A stretch of 64,000 bases of DNA, taken from positions 3,013,837-3,077,836 of the forward strand of contig CAVWLA010000003.1 in assembly GCA_963755825.1 (NCBI GenBank). The letters are read 5' to 3'. The first letter of the stretch is position 1. Each line of letters begins with the position of its first letter. This DNA is from DATBQN01 sp963755825 (lineage in GTDB: Bacteria; Acidobacteriota; Thermoanaerobaculia; Multivoradales; UBA5704). Both the position numbers and the translations under genes were made by a program. Under the pieces are notes generated by a model. It was not told the DNA's origin and did no database searches. It worked only from the letters and a program-made list of their open reading frames with translations. Shown in pieces: positions 43,028-51,934 of the stretch.

Positions 43028-43443
43028 CCATTCCCTCCGGCGGCGCGGCGATCCCGGTCAACCCGGAGGCGCTCGGCGCGCCGCGCGGCTACTCGCACGG
43101 CATGCTGGCGCCGGCCGGCGGCCGCCTCCTCTGCATCGCCGGCCAGATCGGCTGGGACGCCGAGCAGCGGCTGGCGGCGGCGGATCTCCCCGGCCAGCTC
43201 GGCCGCGCCCTCGAGAACGTCCTCGCCGTGGTGCGCGAGGCGGGCGGCGGGCCGGAGCACGTGATGCGCCTCACGATGTACGTGACCGACCGCCGGCAGT
43301 ACGAGGAGAACCTCGCGGCGGTGGGGGAGAGCTACCGCCGGGTGATGGGGCGGTGCTACCCGGCGATGGCGCTGGTCGAGGTCGCCGGCCTCCTCGAGCC
43401 CGGCGCCCTGATCGAGATCGAAGCCACCGCCGTCGTCCCCTGA
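43024..43443 (+). CDS. RidA-family protein, possibly CTG start
   Basis: About 139 residues. PVNPEALGAPRGYSHGMLAPAG and LLCIAGQIGWDAEQRL are conserved RidA blocks, RLTMYVTDRRQY the dimer strand. RidA itself has an active-site Arg in P-A-R-S-x-V; here it reads YPAMALVEVAGL, so Met replaces Arg and 2-imino acid deamination is unlikely (as in other Rid subfamilies). No ATG/GTG/TTG lies upstream of the conserved N-terminus in frame; CTG 43024 overlaps the SDR stop as CTGA. ATG 43104 would remove conserved residues. Confidence 0.78.
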   Translation: MTIPSGGAAIPVNPEALGAPRGYSHGMLAPAGGRLLCIAGQIGWDAEQRLAAADLPGQLGRALENVLAVVREAGGGPEHVMRLTMYVTDRRQYEENLAAVGESYRRVMGRCYPAMALVEVAGLLEPGALIEIEATAVVP

Positions 43444-43483
43444 GGGCGGCCGCCGAGAGCAGGAGAGGGCTGACAGGAGACCG

Positions 43484-44284
43484 ATGGCGATCACACCGCG
43501 GAGCTTCCGCTACGAGCACGACGCCGCGACCGGCGTCGCGACCATCACCTTCGACCGCCCGGAGCGTCTGAACGCCCTCACCTTCGAGGTCTACGGGGAG
43601 CTCGCGGCGACCTTCCGCGCCTTGGACGTCGAAGCGGGCGTCCGCGCCATCCTCTTGACCGGCGGCGGCCGCGCCTTCTGCTCCGGCGGCGACGTCGAGG
43701 ACATCATCGGCGCGCTCTTCGCGCGCGACTACGTCGGCCTCCTCGACTTCACGCGGAAGACCGGCGCGCTCATCCTCTCCATGCTCCACTGCCGGCGGCC
43801 CATCGTCGGCGCGCTCAACGGCCTCGTCGCCGGCGCCGGCGCGGTGATCGCCGCCGCCTGCGATATCCGCATCGCGGCGGAGAGCGCCAAGATCGCATTC
43901 CTCTTCACCAAGGTCGGCCTCTCCGGCGCCGACATGGGCGCTTCCTGGCTGCTGCCGCGCCTGGTGGGGATGGGGCGGGCGATGGAGCTGCTGATGACCG
44001 GCGACTTCGTCGACGCCGCCGAGGCCCACCGCATCGGCCTCTACAACCGCGTGGTGCCGGCCGGCGAGCTCGCCGCCGAGGGACGGAGCTGGGCGGAGCG
44101 GCTGGCGCGCGGCCCGGCCTTCGGCCTCGAGGTGACCAAGAAGCTCGTCCTCCGCGAGGCGGCCCTCGACATGGAGTCCGCCTTCGCCGCCGAGGTCGAG
44201 ATCCAGGCCGCCTGCATGCTCGATCCCGATTTCCGCGAGGCCTACGAAGCCTTCCGCGCCAAGCGGCCGCCGCGGTTCCGCTGA
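43484..44284 (+). CDS. enoyl-CoA hydratase/isomerase family protein
   Basis: Crotonase fold. ITFDRPERLNALTFE, GRAFCSGGDVEDI and the oxyanion-hole block NGLVAGAGAVIAAACDIRIAAE are diagnostic. VGLSGADMGASWLLPRLVG replaces the standard Glu-containing loop, as in one known subgroup. AGGAGACCG precedes the ATG. 266 residues. Likely works with the SDR and acyl-CoA dehydrogenase on a CoA-thioester pathway. Confidence 0.9.
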   Translation: MAITPRSFRYEHDAATGVATITFDRPERLNALTFEVYGELAATFRALDVEAGVRAILLTGGGRAFCSGGDVEDIIGALFARDYVGLLDFTRKTGALILSMLHCRRPIVGALNGLVAGAGAVIAAACDIRIAAESAKIAFLFTKVGLSGADMGASWLLPRLVGMGRAMELLMTGDFVDAAEAHRIGLYNRVVPAGELAAEGRSWAERLARGPAFGLEVTKKLVLREAALDMESAFAAEVEIQAACMLDPDFREAYEAFRAKRPPRFR

Positions 44285-44345
44285 GGCGCGCTTCCTGCCG
44301 CTCGTCGCCGCGCCCTCGAACGCGGCCTTTCTCACGGAGGCTTCC

Positions 44346-44918
44346 ATGACGCCATTGCCACTCAACGATCCTGCCGCGACGGCCCTCGTCCTCATCGATC
44401 TCCAGAAGGGCATCGTCGGCCGCCAGGCGAGCCCCCACGCTCCCGCCGACGTCGTGGCGCGGGCGGTGAAGCTGGCGCATGCCGCCAAGCGGCGCGGCGT
44501 GCTCGTCGTGCTGGTCCGCGTCGCCTTCGCCGCCGAGCGGGTGGACGCGGTGCGCAAAGACGTCGAGGAGAGCGTCCCCACCCAGACCCCGCCCGGCTGG
44601 GACGAGCTCGTCCCCGAGCTCTCGCCGCTCGCCGACGTCGTCGTCCAGAAGCGCCAGTGGGGCGCCTTCTACGGCACCGACCTCGACCTGCAGCTCCGCC
44701 GCCGCGGCCGAGATACGATCGTCCTCGGCGGCATCGCCACCAACTTCGGAGTCGAGTCGACAGCGCGCGACGCCTTCGAGCGCAACTACCAGCTCGTCTT
44801 CGTCGAGGACGCCATGACCGGCGTCGTCGCCGGCGATCACGAGTTCGCCCTCCGCCGCGTCTTCCCGCGCCTCGGGCGGATCGCCTCGACCGCGGCGGTG
44901 CGCGAAGCCTGGAGCTGA
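44346..44918 (+). CDS. isochorismatase-family hydrolase (YecD-like)
   Basis: ALVLIDLQKGIVG carries the catalytic Asp, VVQKRQWGAFYGTDLD the Lys. The block GGIATNFGVESTARDAFERNY has Gly where nicotinamidases have the catalytic Cys, as in E. coli YecD and isochorismatase. So it is not a thiol amidase; the substrate is unknown. GGAGG precedes the ATG. 190 residues. Confidence 0.85.
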   Translation: MTPLPLNDPAATALVLIDLQKGIVGRQASPHAPADVVARAVKLAHAAKRRGVLVVLVRVAFAAERVDAVRKDVEESVPTQTPPGWDELVPELSPLADVVVQKRQWGAFYGTDLDLQLRRRGRDTIVLGGIATNFGVESTARDAFERNYQLVFVEDAMTGVVAGDHEFALRRVFPRLGRIASTAAVREAWS

Positions 44919-44972
44919 GCCGCGGCGGACCGAACGTGCTCGGAGGCGGCCAATTGGATTGCAACGCCGCCG

Positions 44973-45352
44973 ATCCGATTCGCCGGGGCACGGATTCGAT
45001 CGGCGGGCAACCGATCGCGTCGGCGGCCGGCGGGATCGACCGGGAATCCGGCCGATTGAATCGGTGGCCCGCCAACTGGCTCGGCTGGGCGACCGAGCCC
45101 TTCGGCGAGCCTCGGATCGAGTCGGAAGGCGACGAATCGATTCGGCGAGCTAAGAATTCGATTGGCGGGCTAGAAATTCAATCGGCCGGCTACGAAATCA
45201 ATCGGCGGGCTACGAAACGAATCGGCGGGCCACGAATTCGATTGGCCGGCTGCGAAACGAATCGGCGGCCCAGGAATTCGATCGGCGGCCTTCCGAACTG
45301 CTCGGCGGGCGACGGAGCTGCTCGGCCGGCCGCGAAACCCGCCGGCCCGCTC
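44973..45352 (+). repeat. tandem array of 19 degenerate 20-bp units
   Basis: Reading in 20-base steps from 44973, every unit keeps a central TCGGC(G/C)GGC-like core, with consensus about CGAATTCGATCGGCGGGCTA. Units 10-16 (45153-45292) are the least diverged. The period is not a multiple of three and the array lies between two genes, so it is non-coding. It fills the 459-base gap. Confidence 0.85.
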
Positions 45353-45377
45353 TCGGACGGGCGCCTGCGGCATTAGG

Positions 45378-46586
45378 ATGAGCGGCGCCATGAGCCCGCC
45401 GATCTCCGCTCTCCTTCCCGACATCTCGCCGATCCGCGCCTTTCTCGACGATCGCCACGCCGCCGTGGCCGAGGAGGCGGGCCGCTTTGCTACGGAATCG
45501 ATCGCAGCCCTCCCCGAGCCGGCGGACGACACCGCGGCGCGCCGCCAGGCGCGCGACATCGTCGGGCTCCTGGGCGGCGACGCGGCGCTCATCGGCCACG
45601 CCGTCCCCGCCGCCTGGGGCGGCCGCCGCGAGACGCCCGATCTGCGCGCCTGCTGTCTCGTCCGCGAGGCGCTCGCCGCCGCCTCGCCGCTCGCCGACGC
45701 CGTCTTCGCCCTCCAGGCGCTGGGCGGCATGCCGATCACCCTCGCCGGGAGCGACGCTCTGCGCCGGCGCTGGCTGCCGGAGATCGCCGCCGGCCGCGCC
45801 ATCGCCGCCTTCGCGATGACCGAGCCCGAGGCCGGCTCCGACGTGTCGAGCCTGGCGACGACGGCGCGGCGGGACGGCGGCTCCTACGTCCTCGACGGCG
45901 CCAAGAGCTTCATCTCGAACGCCGGCATCGCCGACGTCTACGCCGTCTTCGCCGCCACCGACCGCGCCGCCGGCAACCGCGGCATCTCCTGCTTCCTCGT
46001 CCCCGCCGACACCCCCGGCCTTCGCTTCACCGGCGCCCAGATCCTCTCCGCGCCGCACCCGCTGGGCGAGATCGCCTTCGAAGGCTGCCGTGTGCCGGCG
46101 GAGAATCGCCTCGGCGACGAGGGCGAGGGCTTCAAGGTCGGCATGCGGACCCTCGACCGCCTCCGTCCAACCGTCGCCGCCGCCGCCTGCGGCATGGCGG
46201 CGCGAGCGCTCGCCGAGGCCCTGGCGCACGCCCGCCGCCGCCGCCAGTTCGGCAAGGCGCTCGCCGAGCACCAGCTCGTCCAGGAGAAGCTCGCCATCGC
46301 CGCGACCGACCTCGCCGCCGCCCGCCTCCTCACCTACCGAGCCGCCTGGGAGCTCGACCACGGAGCCCCCCGAGCCACCGCCGAGAGCGCCATGGCCAAA
46401 GCCTTCGCCACCGAAGCCGCCCAGCGCATCATCGACGCCGCCATCCAGATCCTCGGCGGCCGCGGAGTGCTGGCCGAGAACCCCGTCGAGAGGCTCTACC
46501 GCTCGGTGCGCGCGCTGCGCATCTACGAAGGGACGACGGAGATCCAGTGGCTGGTGATCGCGCGGGGGCTGTTGGCAGGGCGGTAG
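45378..46586 (+). CDS. acyl-CoA dehydrogenase
   Basis: FAD-dependent dehydrogenase of acyl-CoA esters. AFAMTEPEAGSDVSSLAT, the middle beta domain (YVLDGAKSFISNAG), FGKALAEHQLVQ and the C-terminal IYEGTTEIQWLVI are family hallmarks. 402 residues. It lies just after the 20-bp repeat array and ends about 180 bases before the IS element. With SDR, crotonase and RidA-like genes it resembles clusters for aromatic (e.g. anthranilate-type) CoA degradation, inference only. Confidence 0.92.
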   Translation: MSGAMSPPISALLPDISPIRAFLDDRHAAVAEEAGRFATESIAALPEPADDTAARRQARDIVGLLGGDAALIGHAVPAAWGGRRETPDLRACCLVREALAAASPLADAVFALQALGGMPITLAGSDALRRRWLPEIAAGRAIAAFAMTEPEAGSDVSSLATTARRDGGSYVLDGAKSFISNAGIADVYAVFAATDRAAGNRGISCFLVPADTPGLRFTGAQILSAPHPLGEIAFEGCRVPAENRLGDEGEGFKVGMRTLDRLRPTVAAAACGMAARALAEALAHARRRRQFGKALAEHQLVQEKLAIAATDLAAARLLTYRAAWELDHGAPRATAESAMAKAFATEAAQRIIDAAIQILGGRGVLAENPVERLYRSVRALRIYEGTTEIQWLVIARGLLAGR

Positions 46587-46763
46587 ACCGCGAGAAGAAT
46601 ACGTTGCCGAGTCGTTTCTTAGAATTGCCGCCGTTGCCGCTGAAGAGAAGCTCGATTGCAAAACTAAGGTTGAACGTCGTTCTTGGCCTTGTAACCGCGA
46701 GCCCTTGTCGTTTTTCCTGGGCCGCTTCGCGGCCCGGCTGATCGTCGACGGCTGTGGGAACTA

Positions 46764-46784
46764 GTGTCCCGCCTGGTTAATTCG
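46764..46784 (+). repeat. left terminal inverted repeat of the IS630 element
   Basis: GTGTCCCGCCTGGTTAATTC with one further G. The partner at 47890-47910 reads GTGTCCCATCTGGTTAATTC on the other strand. Confidence 0.88.
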
Positions 46785-46785
46785 T

Positions 46786-47853
46786 TCAGCTTTGAGTGGC
46801 ACGATTGACGGCGTCGAGGATCGACTCGGGAGACTTGGTCCAGACGAAGGGCTTGGCAGAGTGCTTGTTGTGAGCCGAGATATAGCGCCGAAGCTCTCGC
46901 CGTAGATCGCTGACGCTGGTGAAGACTCCGCGGTAGAGCGCGCGACGCTCGAGCTGAGAGAACCAGCTCTCGACGGCGTTGAGCCAGGACGCGCTGGTGG
47001 GGGTGAAGTGCAGGTGGAATCGCGGGTGGCGTGCCAGGTACTCGACAACGTCTGCGGTCTTATGCGTGCTGCTGTTGTCGAGAACAAGGTGGAGATCGAG
47101 CCGCTCGGGAGTCGACCGATCAATGTGGTCGAGAAACGCGAGGAAGTCTTTCGCTGTATGCCGCTTGGTTACCCGCCCGAGCACCTTGCCGCTGGCGACA
47201 TCGAAGGCGGCGTAGAGACTGGCGGTGCCATGCCGCTTGTAGTCGTGCGTCCTGCGTTCCACCTGCCCAGGCCTCAGCGGCAAGAGCGGCTGGGTGCGGT
47301 CGAGGGCTTGAATTTGCGTCTTCTCATCGACCGAAAGGACCATCGCGCCATTGGGTGGCCGCAGATACAGACCCACCACGTCGAGAACCTTCTCCGCAAA
47401 CTTCGGGTCTTGGCTGATCTTGAAGGTCTTCAGCCGATGTGGCCGCAAGTCGGCGACCTGCCAGGCCTGCTGAACCTGCCAGCGCGTTACCCCGGCATAC
47501 TTTGCCATCAGGCGAAGGCTCCAGTGAGTCGCTTCGTCCGGGATGCGTTCCGTCGTCAGACGCAGGATCTCTCGGGTCTTGGCCGCGTCGAGCTTTCGCG
47601 GCTGGCCAGGACGCGGTCGATCCGTCAGCCCGTCGAGGCCGCCTTCCAAGTAGCGCTCTCGCCATTTGTAGACCGTGCGACTCGCCACATCCAGCTTCTT
47701 GCCGATCGCCTCCGCGCTATGACCCTCGGAGCTCAGCAAAACGATTCGAGCGCGCTCCGCCAGGCTCTTGCGCATCTTCGAGCTCCGCAGCCAGCTCTCC
47801 AACGTCGCCCGATCCCCAGACCGCAACGTGAGTTTGCTCACCGCTCTTGCCAT
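46786..47853 (-). CDS. IS630-family transposase
   Basis: 355 residues. N-terminal helix-turn-helix (HSAEAIGKKLDVASRTVYKW) and PRPGQPRKLD linker, followed by the DDE domain: LSVDEKTQIQAL (first Asp), LVLDNSSTHK (second Asp), SWLNAVESWFSQLE (Glu). All catalytic residues are present, so it should be active. The frame fills the element apart from its ends. Confidence 0.95.
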   Translation of the reverse strand: MARAVSKLTLRSGDRATLESWLRSSKMRKSLAERARIVLLSSEGHSAEAIGKKLDVASRTVYKWRERYLEGGLDGLTDRPRPGQPRKLDAAKTREILRLTTERIPDEATHWSLRLMAKYAGVTRWQVQQAWQVADLRPHRLKTFKISQDPKFAEKVLDVVGLYLRPPNGAMVLSVDEKTQIQALDRTQPLLPLRPGQVERRTHDYKRHGTASLYAAFDVASGKVLGRVTKRHTAKDFLAFLDHIDRSTPERLDLHLVLDNSSTHKTADVVEYLARHPRFHLHFTPTSASWLNAVESWFSQLERRALYRGVFTSVSDLRRELRRYISAHNKHSAKPFVWTKSPESILDAVNRATQS

Positions 47854-47889
47854 GCTCGAAGTAGATCATATCTGCGCTTCAATTGCGAG

Positions 47890-47910
47890 CGAATTAACCA
47901 GATGGGACAC
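47890..47910 (-). repeat. right terminal inverted repeat of the IS630 element
   Basis: Inverted copy of 46764-46784 with two mismatches; immediately followed by TA (47911-47912). It also encodes the last four residues (VPSG) and stop of the interrupted nuclease gene. Confidence 0.88.
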
Positions 47911-49318
47911 TAGGTGCGGGAAGATCGCGGCGAATCATCACAACACCGATCGCGACGCTCCTGTCGCCGCCGGATGGAGCTGAGACAATACGTAGACCGA
48001 TATCGTTCTCTATCGAACCCGGAGCGAGGCCTTCCTTCACCCCACATAGCACGACGAGGACCCCGCTTCGCCGATCACTTCCCACCGCATATTGCGCAAG
48101 CTGTTGACCATACATCTCGAAGGCATCGTCAATGTCGAAGGCCCGCGGATCGACCTTAAGTTCCAGTCGAATCTTTTGTAACGACAGATCGCATACGCCG
48201 CCACCAGCCTTGGGGTGGTCCTCGAGCTCTGATCCGATAGTCGGGTCGCTACTTAGGCGGGAGCGTAGGTTTGAGTGGAACCTCTCCTCAGGCCATTCTC
48301 CGGTGAAGATGTTGTTCGCCAGAGAGTCGGCGGCGATGACTCCGACGGCGCCGAGCAGCTTCAGGAAGAGCGAGAGCTCAGAATCTGGAAGGCCCAAAGG
48401 CCTTGCGGAGTCGCGAGCGCGAATTAAGGCATCCTCTATGCCTCGATTGCCTCGCCATCGGTTGCTTTCATCAACGCAACGGAACAAAAGGTTGCTTTGC
48501 CCTTGCACTTTGATCAGTGGAGCTTTCTGGTTCTCGGGGGAGATAGCTTGCGCTCCGTAGGAGATTTCCAGTGGCCGCGCCACCGCGTCGTGCGCAACGT
48601 GTACTCGCAGCCTCCCGGTTCCCGATAGAGTCGTCTCTCCGTCCGTTGCGCCTAAAAGGAATGTCGGAGCATCTACTATTCCTTCTGGTTCGACTGTGTA
48701 CGGAGTAACCTCGATGAGCTTCACGCCCTCAGGAATTTCCGACAAACGCATCTCAAGGCGCAGGTCATACAAGATATTTGGCTTGAGATCGTGTGGTTCA
48801 GAAACCTCGCTTTCGCCCATGTAGAACTGAAGGAATGCAAGTATCGGCCTGCTCGCCTCTGTTGGATGCGGTTCTGACTCGGGAGGAGATTCGCTCGCTC
48901 CCATGCCTCCCTCAGAGAAGGGTAGTGGCATCCTGATACGAAGAAGCTCGGTTGCGGCAGCCCGCAGACCATCAGGTGACCCAATCCCCACGACCGCTGA
49001 GGCGGCGCCACCCATTGCTGTGCCTTCCTTGCACCGACCTAATACGTCCTGTGCTCGTTGTTTTGCAGCGCGCAAGTGCCGGTCGCTGTCGATCTCGGCT
49101 TCGCGGACGGCGCCGCCCCATCGCGCTAAGTGCCCGATAGCTCGCAGGAGTTCGCCCCATGCTGCGAACTCACCCCCAGCCGGTGAGTGTAGCCGCTCTC
49201 CGAGCCTCACGACCTCCATGCCTAGTTCGATGAGGTCGACGCGAGGATCGCTGCCTGAGATCACGCGGCGAAGGGCCTCCACGCCTCTTATTCGGAGGTC
49301 GTATTCAGGGAAAAACAT
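47894..49318 (-). CDS. putative PD-(D/E)XK nuclease-domain protein, 3' end replaced by IS630
   Basis: About 474 residues from ATG 49318 (GGAG five bases upstream; overlaps the HEAT-like gene's stop). Residues 1-130 are helical; 150-290 contain beta-rich stretches. The C-terminal part has VCDLSLQKIRLELKVD: Asp377, Glu386-x-Lys388 in PD-(D/E)XK spacing, then QQLAQYAVGSDRRSGVLVVLC, where the Q-x3-Y-A pattern and beta strand fit the same fold. A helical bundle plus nuclease would suit a defence effector. The tail PSVPSG comes from the IS repeat; before insertion it would have run on 32 residues to a stop at 46664. Function is inference. Base composition is lower in GC than the core genes. Confidence 0.68.
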   Translation of the reverse strand: MFFPEYDLRIRGVEALRRVISGSDPRVDLIELGMEVVRLGERLHSPAGGEFAAWGELLRAIGHLARWGGAVREAEIDSDRHLRAAKQRAQDVLGRCKEGTAMGGAASAVVGIGSPDGLRAAATELLRIRMPLPFSEGGMGASESPPESEPHPTEASRPILAFLQFYMGESEVSEPHDLKPNILYDLRLEMRLSEIPEGVKLIEVTPYTVEPEGIVDAPTFLLGATDGETTLSGTGRLRVHVAHDAVARPLEISYGAQAISPENQKAPLIKVQGQSNLLFRCVDESNRWRGNRGIEDALIRARDSARPLGLPDSELSLFLKLLGAVGVIAADSLANNIFTGEWPEERFHSNLRSRLSSDPTIGSELEDHPKAGGGVCDLSLQKIRLELKVDPRAFDIDDAFEMYGQQLAQYAVGSDRRSGVLVVLCGVKEGLAPGSIENDIGLRIVSAPSGGDRSVAIGVVMIRRDLPAPSVPSG

Positions 49319-49946
49319 CACGGCTCCGCCGTTCGCTATTGAGGCGCTCGTCTTCTGCAATCTCTGCCTCCAGCCGGCGAATGTCATCTGACAAAGAACC
49401 TACCTTTTCAATCCTCCCGTCCTCCAGCGCACTCTCGATTTCCAGCGCCTTAGCGTAAATGGACATGCGGAGCCTTGCGGGAAGCTTGACCTGATCGGAA
49501 CCACCAGCGCGTACCGCCTCTAAGACAAGACGATGGGCTGCCTCGAACTGCCCATGCCGCTCGAGCAGTACCAGCAATGGATAGGCTGCAAGTGGATTCC
49601 GACCAGCTGCAGCAACGCCAGCCTCTACAAGTCGGCCTGCTACGCGAGTCACTTCTTCATGAGGGAGGTTCTGCAGCATCTCAAGCACAAACTCGCTGCG
49701 ATAGTCGGACAGGCCCGTCCCAAAGGGCAAGGCTAAAACTAGTTCGCCTAACCCCGGCGTCACCAGGAGCCTAGAAAAAGAGGTTCTCAAGAAAGAGAAA
49801 AGCGCATCTACTGAGAGAGAACGTGCCGCATCGAGGGCGAAGCTTGTATTGCCTGGGCAAAGCCGGAATTCTCGGGAGCGAGACTCAGAAGCTCCGAGAG
49901 GGCATCCGCGAGGAAGAAGTCGTCCCGTTGCTCCCGCTCGTTGCAA
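49305..49946 (-). pseudogene. HEAT-like protein, 3' segment after second frameshift
   Basis: True continuation begins near 49870 (TSFALDAARSLSVDALFSFL); the listed frame start is upstream noise. It includes helical repeats (GRLVEAGVAAAGRNPLAAYPLLVLLERHGQFEAAHRLVLEAV) and a Lys/Glu-rich end (DDIRRLEAEIAEDERLNSERRSRDVFP) that looks like a coiled coil. It ends with the TGA that overlaps the ATG of the nuclease-like gene, so both proteins were made together. Confidence 0.6.
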
Positions 49947-50314
49947 TAAACATTCACAAGAACAGTCACCAAATCGAAGGTACGCTGCAGATACTTTCTC
50001 GGCATTGTGATCCGGCTTAGAACATGCAACGCGCTCTTGTGCACGGCTCGGTATGGATCTCTAAAGTGGACTAAAAAACTTTCGTGGAGAAGCGAGGGCA
50101 GCACCTCAGGCGACACCGTTTTACAGACATCTGCGTAAGCCGCACTTGCTGCTGCGCGCACTAGCACTGATGGGTGCGTCAACGCTGAGTAGATCTCGGG
50201 TAAGAGAGCATCTCGCAGAGATCGATCGAGGTAAAGTTCTCCGAGTTGCTTGACAAGCGTCGCCTTAAAGCGATCCGCATGCCTAGGCAAAGCCCGGAGA
50301 GTCTCCAGAAGCAA
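49808..50314 (-). pseudogene. HEAT-like protein, middle segment between two frameshifts
   Basis: Joined in frame from about 50350 (TSDVAVRAELVRLLLETLRALPRHADRFK) onward. LTHPSVLVRAAASAAYADV and DPYRAVHKSALHVLSRI are HEAT-type helical pairs. It would continue into the 3' segment by a -1 shift at the CCC run near 49860. Stop at 49808 is an out-of-frame stop, not a natural end. Confidence 0.6.
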
Positions 50315-51912
50315 CCGAACGAGCTCAGCCCTAACGGCGACGTCGGATGTTTACGCGCAAGTTTGGTGACAAGGCAGAGAACTTCTGAGGCCAAGTTTGA
50401 CAAATGGAGCGCTCGCCCTCCAAGATCGAGTTCCCGGAGCGGCTCAGGACGAGGGTCCATGATTATGGACGAGCCTCTACGCGCGGCTTCCGACCGTTCG
50501 CATGCGACTGCGACAATGCCGAGTAAGACCGGTGCCGCAGCCGCAGCCGGCTCAAGGCCGGTAATCCACTGGTCAGCACCTCTCATAAAATCTATAGCCA
50601 GCATCAGGCGCTCGTCGTCGGCGAGAACGGAGACAATTGCCACAATCCTCCCGAAGACCCTAGACTCAACCGCGGCAGAGCGCAACTCGCCCATCGGCCG
50701 TTCGGTAACCATCTCTCCAGTGCGAGGAATCCGACGCCGAAAGATCTCTGTGTACGCTCGGAACACTCCGGTCCTAACTCGGTGGTCTCTGTCTTCCTCG
50801 CATGCGATGAGAATTGCTTCGACAGGTTCTTGGAACCGGCGGAGTAGTTCGGCGAGCACTCTAGCGACAGCGCCGTAAGCAGGGCCGGGGAAATAGACGT
50901 CATCGGGTAGGTGAAAAGAATCGACGAGAGCTTTGCTGACAGCAATAAAGTCGAAATCGATCTCCTCCTGTATCAAGGTCATGGTCGCGAAGCAGCCGGC
51001 TTGACGCCACTTCTTAGAATTTCTCGCCAGAGCGCACTCGATCGCCTCCTGGATAACAGCTGGCTCCATTCGATACGCGGCTGCTAGCGCTTCAGGGCGG
51101 CTCACGACTTCCCCTTCTAACATCGACCTGGTAGGAATCCTCGCGAGAAGGAGGAATGCAGGTCCAGCCTTCCGAATTTGGTCGCGATGACAAGGAGCCA
51201 TGTGGCGAATGGCAAGGTCGGAAGCGATATCTACCGCTTCATTACGCGCTAGCGCATCGAGTGCAAGCGCCCCGATCGAAACCGAGTCGTACCCAATCGC
51301 TTCGAGAGCGAGCAGCCCACCGCGCATCCGATGTAGGCCACCGGCCCGAATGACGCCGATGACGGCTTTCCCGAAGGAGTCATTGGCTATGCCCCCAACC
51401 GCCCGCATTCCAGAAACGAAATCGCGTTCCGTCTCCTCAGAGGGCACGCGGTCTAATCGATCCAGAAGAGCCAATAAGCTGATCTGAGCAGGTGTCGGCT
51501 TGGCGAAGACCTGGCCTCTGGCTGCAACGCGTTCAGCCAGCAAGTCGCTTTCCGCGCGGCGGCGGTCGTCTGCCGCTTGCGACTCTTGCGCGCGGCCTCT
51601 GTCTCGTTCACCAATGAGATGGCTCAGGTTCGGGAAGCCCACGGGTATGCGTCTGTCGCAGTCAATACAGTTGCGGTCATGAAAGGACAGGGCGTTTTGG
51701 TCCAAATGCATGCTAATCGAGCCCATGGCCCTCTCGTGCCGGCAGGTTACCCGACTCATAGCGATTGGAAGGCCGGTCATCTCTTGGAACAGACCACCGC
51801 TACTCTCGGAGACAACCTCGGCGTGCTCGCACCAGTTCCTGAGCAGCGAAAGCGTGACTCGGTTCCGCTCCCCGATCTCCCTCAGTTTTTGCAGCTCGTC
51901 GTCTTCAATCAT
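50179..51912 (-). pseudogene. HEAT-repeat protein with N-terminal Cys/His cluster, 5' segment
   Basis: ATG 51912, 22 bases after vapC. Residues 1-30 form a helix; residues 57-85 hold C57-x-H59 and H78-x3-C82-x2-C85 (in FHDRNCIDCDRR), a probable zinc site. From about 130 to 510 comes an array of helical repeats (e.g. RAGGLHRMRGGLLALEAIGYD, LALDALARNEAVDIASDLAIRHM). The real protein continues by a -1 shift at the AAA run near 50350; the frame shown ends in 57 nonsense residues. Without the shifts it would be about 870 residues. I do not recognise the family. Confidence 0.6.
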
Positions 51913-51934
51913 TCCGATTACCTATCGAGTGCTT

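Larger units (their letters stand above)
46764..47910 (-). mobile_element. IS630-family insertion sequence
   Basis: 1,147 bases bounded by 21-bp terminal inverted repeats (46764-46784 and 47890-47910) that differ at only two positions and flanked on both sides by TA, the target duplication of the IS630/Tc1 group. It contains a single intact transposase gene. The right end lies within the 3' part of the nuclease-like gene at 47894-49318, giving that gene a new stop. Confidence 0.92.

Noticed and set aside
44973..45352. CRISPR array
   Set aside because: Units are adjacent and degenerate with no spacers and no cas genes.
44657..45376. Plus-strand frame through the 20-bp repeat array
   Set aside because: Translated repeats (NSIGG, NRRAT) shift phase every unit; it overlaps the isochorismatase gene.
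46719..46735. GGGCCGC-TTC-GCGGCCC stem as a terminator
   Set aside because: The T-run lies on the 5' side for plus-strand transcripts and none follows on either strand.
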